A stretch of DNA of 64,000 bases from Bacillota bacterium (GTDB taxonomy: Bacteria; Bacillota; Clostridia; Lachnospirales; Bianqueaceae), in assembly GCA_017441925.1 (NCBI GenBank), contig JAFRUE010000003.1:186001-250000 (forward strand), written 5' to 3'. This document shows positions 59,741 through 64,000 of the stretch, in pieces. Position 1 is the first letter of the stretch. Each line of letters opens with the position of its first letter. The translations under genes and the position numbers were made by a program. The notes beneath the pieces were generated by a model. The model was not told the DNA's origin, searched no databases, and saw only the letters and a list, made by a program, of their open reading frames with translations.

Positions 59741-60381
59741 GCAGAGCGTTTTGCATAATCCTCCTGGATAGACGCTGCCCAGTTCTCGTCGATATGTCCG
59801 GTTGCCCGCATGGCGGAAACGGATTTGGAGAGAACGGAGTAATTCAGAGCGGTCCCGGCTCGGTCGCTCAGATAATCCGTAGCCCGGTCCCGGCGGATGC
59901 CGATAGACTGCGCGGTCTCAACAGCATCAATATTCGCTCCGAGAAAGAGGAATTCCCAGCCTTCCTCGCTCCGGCTGCTGATCATCTTTTTAACAGCATC
60001 GGAAGAATACTCGTGGCTCGCATTCTCCATACCGTCGGTGATGATGATAAAGAGCGTATGAGCAGGCACGTCCTCAGGACGGATATACTTATGGATGTTG
60101 CCGATGTGATGGATCGCGCCGCCGATCGCGTCGATGAGAGCCGTACTGCCGTAAGGGGTATAATCCTTCTTATTCATAAGAGGAACCGATGCGATCGGGA
60201 TCCTGTCATGAAGAACATGCGATGCAGAATCAAAGAGTACGGTCGAAACATATGCCTCGCCGTCCTCTGCACGCTGCTTCTCCAGCATGGAGTTGAAACC
60301 GCCGATCGTGTCCTCTGTCAGAGGACTCATAGAACCGCTTTTGTCAAGGATGAAGACGAGTTCTGTTAATGAATCTTTCAT
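59716..60381 (-). CDS. VWA-domain protein
   Basis: The 221-residue protein is a von Willebrand A domain with the MIDAS motif D-K-S-G-S at residues 13-17, a second metal-site segment (Y-G-S-T-A-L-I-D near 80) and I-I-T-D-G-M-E-N near 115. The C-terminus is basic. No signal peptide or membrane segment is seen, so it is cytoplasmic. VWA proteins commonly bind partner proteins through a metal ion. It is just downstream of the macro-domain protein gene on the same strand. The start codon follows AGGAGG, which lies inside a 17-bp palindrome. Confidence 0.85.
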   Translation of the reverse strand: MKDSLTELVFILDKSGSMSPLTEDTIGGFNSMLEKQRAEDGEAYVSTVLFDSASHVLHDRIPIASVPLMNKKDYTPYGSTALIDAIGGAIHHIGNIHKYIRPEDVPAHTLFIIITDGMENASHEYSSDAVKKMISSRSEEGWEFLFLGANIDAVETAQSIGIRRDRATDYLSDRAGTALNYSVLSKSVSAMRATGHIDENWAASIQEDYAKRSAKNKKDRR

Positions 60382-60385
60382 AAGA

Positions 60386-60429
60386 AAAACCTCCTGTAAT
60401 CATTTGATGATCTGATTATAGGAGGTTTT
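60386..60429. promoter_or_regulatory. Near-perfect 17-bp inverted repeat over the VWA promoter and ribosome site
   Basis: AAAACCTCCTGTAATCA (60386-60402) and TGATTATAGGAGGTTTT (60413-60429) match at 16 of 17 positions when one is reversed, with a 10-base spacer. The right arm contains TATAAT (minus strand, 60420-60415), and the left arm contains the AGGAGG of the VWA gene. Confidence 0.8.
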
Positions 60430-60441
60430 GAGGTTTAAAAG

Positions 60442-60458
60442 GTCGCCTGAAAAGCGAC
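60442..60458. terminator. Small hairpin between the macro and VWA genes
   Basis: GTCGC (60442-60446) and GCGAC (60454-60458) form a 5-bp stem flanked by AAAA and TTTT, a weak bidirectional terminator that could end the macro-gene transcript. Confidence 0.5.
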
Positions 60459-60495
60459 ATTTTAAATCAGGTTCTGTGATATGATATCTCTGCGC

Positions 60496-61644
60496 TCAGA
60501 AATCCGAGGAGCCGAGCAGCGGCTGATCATATTTGAAGAGCGACTCGTTGATAATATCGATATCGTAGCAGGGCTGCTGCAGATAGTATTCGATAATAAT
60601 ATCCGCTTTGCTGGAGTTTGTGAGGGTGAAGCCGGCTTTTTCCAGGAGTGCCTGAATCTCGGGGAGGGAGAGCCTTAAAGCGATTGCGAGGGCCAGCGCC
60701 GTCATCTTCTTCGGATGATACTGCGGATTGCTGCGGATCTTGGAGAAGAGCTTACGGTCGATATTGGCTCTTTTATATACGTCAGAGTCCTTCATGCCGC
60801 GCTCGTCGATCAGATGAAACAGTGCCTCGGCAAAAGATTCATCGGCGCTGCGGATCATCTGATCCAGGTCGGAAGTCTGTTTTCTGCTCTCCCGGCGGCT
60901 AAAAATGGAAGAAATCTTTCCGACGGCCGTATCCTTGTCCGCTTCCGGCTGTTTGGGGCGTTTGGCCGGTTTGGTCAGTTTATGCGGCTTCCCGGACGGC
61001 GCCGTGGACGGTGCGGCATTGAAGACCGCAGAGGCTTCCTCCAGAAACATTCCCGACAGATTCGGAGAAGACAGGGCCGGAGAGGAACCGGCAGCACCGG
61101 AATAACTGTATGGCGGCCGTTCCGGTGTATTTCTCCGCAGATATGCGGCAAGACGCGGATCCGCCGGAACGATCGAGGGGTCGGCCAGGACAAGGTATAC
61201 CAGCAGATCATCCTCGCTCTGCTGATCCAGATAATCACGGATCGCACGGACGGCGATCTCAAGAGCCTGTGCTTTGGGATATCCGTAGATACCCGAGGAT
61301 ATCAGCGGGAAAGAAATGCTCTGCAGATGGTATGCGGAGGCGAGTTCCAGAGAACGGGTGTATGCCGATCGGAGCAGCCGGGCCTCGTCATGCGTTCCGT
61401 CGGACCATACCGGACCGACAGCGTGAATTACATACGGACTTAAGCGGAATCCCGGAGTGATTACGGCGGAACCGGTATCACAGTGACCGATCGCTCTGCA
61501 GGCGGCATCCATTTCCTCAGCGCCGGCAGCCTGGAAAATTGCTCCGCAGACTCCGCCGCCTCCGCGCAGTTCGGAATTGGCAGCATTGACGATCGCATCG
61601 GTCTTCATGTTGACGATACTGTTTTTTACGATCTGAAACGGCAT
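60496..61644 (-). CDS. Macro-domain protein with C-terminal XRE-like helix-turn-helix
   Basis: The 382-residue protein has an N-terminal macro domain (about residues 1-165): I-V-N-A-A-N-S-E-L-R-G-G-G-G-V-C-G-A-I near 18-36 and S-S-G-I-Y-G-Y-P near 113-120, the ADP-ribose-binding loops. A Pro/Ser-rich linker follows (170-250). The C-terminal part (about 256-382) includes V-Y-K-R-A-N-I-D-R-K-L-F-S-K-I-R-S, which looks like an XRE helix-turn-helix. Macro domains bind or remove ADP-ribose from proteins. Here a sensing-plus-DNA-binding role is inferred. It lies 115 bases upstream of the VWA gene. Confidence 0.82.
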   Translation of the reverse strand: MPFQIVKNSIVNMKTDAIVNAANSELRGGGGVCGAIFQAAGAEEMDAACRAIGHCDTGSAVITPGFRLSPYVIHAVGPVWSDGTHDEARLLRSAYTRSLELASAYHLQSISFPLISSGIYGYPKAQALEIAVRAIRDYLDQQSEDDLLVYLVLADPSIVPADPRLAAYLRRNTPERPPYSYSGAAGSSPALSSPNLSGMFLEEASAVFNAAPSTAPSGKPHKLTKPAKRPKQPEADKDTAVGKISSIFSRRESRKQTSDLDQMIRSADESFAEALFHLIDERGMKDSDVYKRANIDRKLFSKIRSNPQYHPKKMTALALAIALRLSLPEIQALLEKAGFTLTNSSKADIIIEYYLQQPCYDIDIINESLFKYDQPLLGSSDF

Positions 61645-61680
61645 AGGATATCTCCTTTATTCAGAATGGCAGTTCAGACA

Positions 61681-62610
61681 TTACAGAGCAATGCCGAGCC
61701 TGCCTGCGATCATATCGGACAGCTCTTTAAGCTGTCGGACCTCACTGCGGTTCGTCTCATCCAGATCTGCCGCAGACCGTGTTCTTGTATATAGTGAGGA
61801 GAAATTGCCGATCAGCTGCTGGTGGTATTTCGCGTTAACGGGATAAGGTTTGTGTTCGATAAAGGAAGCAATTGTCAGGAAATCGCTGACAAGTGCGGCC
61901 TGCACAGGATCTTTGCGGAAATTCCTGCACAGCCAGACATACAGCTCCGGATGGAAATTGGCCATAACGCCGGAGTAGCCGGCAGCACCGTTCTGGAGCG
62001 AATCCAGCAGAGTAGCAGTGTTCGCATTGTAGAGCCTGAGCGGGGTTCCCTTGATAGCCTGCAGCTTCTCACGGATCAGCGCGGCATCACAGCAGGTATC
62101 CTTCATGAGATAGAAACGGCCGGTTGCCGCAGCGCGGCCAAGCAGCCTCGGAGAGAGCACACGCTTATAAGGATAAGGACATTCATAGAATCCAAGAGGA
62201 ATGGATGGATCCAGCCGGTCAAGAAGCTTCTGCAGATTGGAGAACCAGATCTCGTCGCTCTCATTCTGTGCGGCAAAGCGGTTCGTGATCAGGATCACAG
62301 CAGCAGGACCGCAGGCAGCAATGGCATTGACCTCACGCACCTGCTCTTCCAGCAGATCGGAAACCTGACCGCTGGCGATCACGGGAACACGTCCCGCGGC
62401 AGCACGTATAACGGCTTCTGTCAAGTGTACCCGTTCTTCCAGGCTCAGGAAGAACATCTCGCTGGACTGGCAGACTGCAAACAGGCCGTCGACACCGGCA
62501 CGGATATACCAGTCCACAAGTCTCTTCAGAGATTCGTCATCAATACGGTTGTCTTCCGTAAAAGGTGTAAGCATGACGGGCCATACACCGGAAGGGAAAT
62601 CATTTATCAT
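61681..62610 (-). CDS. Divergent dihydrodipicolinate synthase (DapA)-family protein
   Basis: The 309-residue barrel protein has P-V-M-L-T-P-F-T and a Lys at L-M-K-D-T for Schiff-base formation, but the usual G-T-T-G-E loop reads C-Q-S-S-E, and the Tyr segment reads Y-E-C-P-Y-P-Y-K-R. It is probably a keto-acid aldolase/lyase of an untyped subgroup rather than lysine biosynthetic DapA. The ATG at 62610 follows AAAGGAG; an ATG seven codons earlier is possible. It precedes the macro-domain gene by 36 bases. Confidence 0.78.
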   Translation of the reverse strand: MINDFPSGVWPVMLTPFTEDNRIDDESLKRLVDWYIRAGVDGLFAVCQSSEMFFLSLEERVHLTEAVIRAAAGRVPVIASGQVSDLLEEQVREVNAIAACGPAAVILITNRFAAQNESDEIWFSNLQKLLDRLDPSIPLGFYECPYPYKRVLSPRLLGRAAATGRFYLMKDTCCDAALIREKLQAIKGTPLRLYNANTATLLDSLQNGAAGYSGVMANFHPELYVWLCRNFRKDPVQAALVSDFLTIASFIEHKPYPVNAKYHQQLIGNFSSLYTRTRSAADLDETNRSEVRQLKELSDMIAGRLGIAL

Positions 62611-62642
62611 AACAGAGACTCCTTTCTTCAAAGAATAAAAAA

Positions 62643-62715
62643 TGCACCTGAAAGGACTTGAACCCTCGACGCACGGCTCCGGAAGCCGTCGCTCTATCCG
62701 CTGAGCTACAGGTGC
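62643..62715 (-). tRNA. tRNA-Arg (anticodon CCG)
   Basis: On the minus strand a 73-base cloverleaf begins GCACCTGTAGCTCAGCGG. The 7-bp acceptor stem GCACCTG pairs with CAGGTGC, the anticodon stem ACGGC/GCCGT encloses TTCCGGA with anticodon CCG (codon CGG), and the T-arm reads GAGGGTTCAAGTCCTTT. The 3' CCA is not encoded. Confidence 0.95.
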
Positions 62716-62803
62716 TTAAATGAACGTATACAGTATAGACTATTTTTTGCTTTTTTTCAAGTCTTTGGGAAAATATTTTGAAACCGGCGAAGCAGCTGAG
62801 AAC

Positions 62804-62832
62804 TTGACAAATTATACGAAAAATTGCATAAT
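62804..62832 (+). promoter_or_regulatory. Promoter of the GltS-like gene
   Basis: TTGACA (62804-62809) and CATAAT (62827-62832) are 17 bases apart, about 44 bases before the start codon. Confidence 0.75.
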
Positions 62833-62875
62833 AAGTATATGTTTCGGGAATCGGACAGAATATGGAGGATCTGTA

Positions 62876-64000
62876 ATGGAAACTTATTCGGCTGTGAATT
62901 TTGCGGATGTTTCAGTATGGCGCAGTGTTTTACTGATTACCATTCTGCTTTTAAGTCTGCTTGCTGCAAATATACTGAAAACCAAAATTCCGTTGTTTAA
63001 GCGGTCTCTGATTCCCAATTCCGTTCTGGGCGGAATGATACTGCTGATCATCTCGTCTGTCTGTTATTATACAACAGGGGATTATCTGTTTAATCTGAAA
63101 GTGTTCTCGGAAAACAGTTCCGGCATCTCCACACTTGAGGGATTGACTTATCATTGCCTGGCGATCGGTTTCATTGCGATGACTCTGCGGCCCGTGCAGA
63201 AGAAGCTTAAAGGCAACCGGACAACGGAGATCCTGAATTCCGGCTGCATGACGATCGGAACGTATGTGATCCAGGCCATTCTGGGAATCACGATCACTGT
63301 TATCGCGTCTCTGGTCATTCAGGGATTCTCGCCCAGCTGCGGAGTGCTCCTTTGCTTCGGATACGGACAGGGGACAGGGCAGGCTTTGAATATCGGCAAG
63401 AATTTTGATATCGGGATGGGAACGTCCGGCTATTCCAGTTTCGGACTGACGATCGCAGCGCTCGGATTTCTGACTGCGAGTATCGCAGGCGTGCTGGCGC
63501 TGAATATTTTCCGCAAGAACGGCAAGCTTAAGTTCCGTGAAGGCAAGGCTGCAGAGGAGATCTTCTCTGCTGAGAACGAGCCGCCGGTCAATGAATCGGT
63601 GGATAAGCTCTCTATTCAGCTTGCGCTTGTCGCGTTAGCGTATCTTCTGGCATACGGAATGATGTATTTGCTCGGGAACGTGATCATCAGGACCGGCAAT
63701 TTTGTCGGCACGATCTACGGATTCAACTTCCTTTTCGGCGTACTAGCAGCGGTGCTTGTCAAGAAGATCCTTGATATCCTGAAGAAAACCGGGCTTCTGA
63801 AGCGTAATTATCCTAATTCATTCCTGCTGAACCGGATCAGCGGCTTTGCGTTCGACATCATGATCGTTGCGGGTATCTGCGCCATCCAGATCCATCTGAT
63901 CCAGGACTATATCGGCGTGATCCTGCTTCTCGGCGTGGCCGGAGCGGTTTCTTCCTGGTTCTATGTCAAATTCGTGTGCGAGAGGATATTCCCGGCATAT
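62876..64000 (+). CDS. Partial sodium/glutamate symporter (GltS/ESS family)-like protein
   Basis: The frame opens at an ATG (62876) behind TGGAGG and runs off the window edge after 375 codons, so the C-terminus is missing. It has about ten hydrophobic segments and a G-Y-G-Q-G-T-G-Q-A stretch near residue 163 resembling the conserved G-x-G-T-A core of GltS. The family imports glutamate with Na+. The resemblance is moderate, so substrate and exact family are uncertain. Confidence 0.75.
   Translation, partial: METYSAVNFADVSVWRSVLLITILLLSLLAANILKTKIPLFKRSLIPNSVLGGMILLIISSVCYYTTGDYLFNLKVFSENSSGISTLEGLTYHCLAIGFIAMTLRPVQKKLKGNRTTEILNSGCMTIGTYVIQAILGITITVIASLVIQGFSPSCGVLLCFGYGQGTGQALNIGKNFDIGMGTSGYSSFGLTIAALGFLTASIAGVLALNIFRKNGKLKFREGKAAEEIFSAENEPPVNESVDKLSIQLALVALAYLLAYGMMYLLGNVIIRTGNFVGTIYGFNFLFGVLAAVLVKKILDILKKTGLLKRNYPNSFLLNRISGFAFDIMIVAGICAIQIHLIQDYIGVILLLGVAGAVSSWFYVKFVCERIFPAY

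Overview
The window looks like the replication-origin region of a mid-to-high GC, anaerobic Gram-positive bacterium of the class Clostridia (Lachnospiraceae-like; the family is inferred from gene content and sequence style, not from any search). Support comes from dnaA, dnaN, yaaA and recF beside clustered DnaA boxes; the rpmH-rnpA-yidD-yidC-jag-mnmE-mnmG-rsmG block; parB with two parS sites; DUF4446 and DUF4867 proteins; a probable Re-type citrate synthase; and LplB/YtcP-type sugar permeases. Gene direction switches at the origin near position 9,000: everything to its left is on the minus strand and most genes to its right are on the plus strand, as expected if replication starts there.

Layout. 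1-4,902 (minus): a MoxR ATPase, DUF58, DUF4129 operon followed by an AEC-family carrier and a partial membrane protein. 4,996-7,157 (minus): an L-fucose-isomerase-like enzyme and its DUF4867 partner. 7,158-11,596: origin region, dnaA, dnaN, yaaA, recF. 11,593-19,529: a 5'-nucleotidase-like HD protein, then ribosomal protein L34, RNase P protein, YidD, YidC, Jag, MnmE, MnmG and RsmG. 19,626-24,906: argS, a lipid-kinase-like gene, parS/parB, a DUF4446 protein and a HAD phosphatase. 25,018-29,807: a serine hydrolase, a lipoprotein, galactokinase and a D-aminoacylase-like amidohydrolase. 29,919-35,152 (minus): a six-gene hydroxy-acid catabolic operon (two-subunit fumarase/tartrate dehydratase type, split altronate-dehydratase type, a DHDPS-family aldolase, a LarA-like protein). 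35,314-39,331: M18 aminopeptidase, then an AraC regulator and a GH43 glycosidase behind an attenuator-like leader. 39,359-41,453: a queuosine-precursor operon (queC, transporter, queF) behind a riboswitch-like leader. 41,454-43,992: a repeat-rich spacer, the Re-citrate-synthase-like gene and an XRE regulator. 44,162-53,029: a sugar-uptake and oxidation locus (two xylose-isomerase-like epimerases, binding protein, two permeases, a Gfo/Idh/MocA dehydrogenase, with ApbE and a membrane protein inserted). 53,182-59,680: two tandem CorC-like transporters, metG, tatD, ksgA. 59,716-62,715 (minus): a VWA protein, a macro-domain/helix-turn-helix protein behind a 17-bp palindrome, a divergent DHDPS-family protein and tRNA-Arg(CCG). 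62,876-64,000: a partial GltS-like carrier.

The observations most worth following are the origin (a run of six DnaA-trio-like triplets and an unusual co-directional origin gene order), parB without an adjacent parA, the hydroxy-acid operon whose substrate is not obvious, the VWA plus macro/HTH pair with its palindromic operator-like site, the epimerase/Gfo-Idh transport locus that resembles keto-glycoside pathways, and three structured leaders (queC, araC, corC). I see no CRISPR array, insertion sequence, prophage or obviously broken gene. All functional statements come from reading motifs and context; no database search was run.
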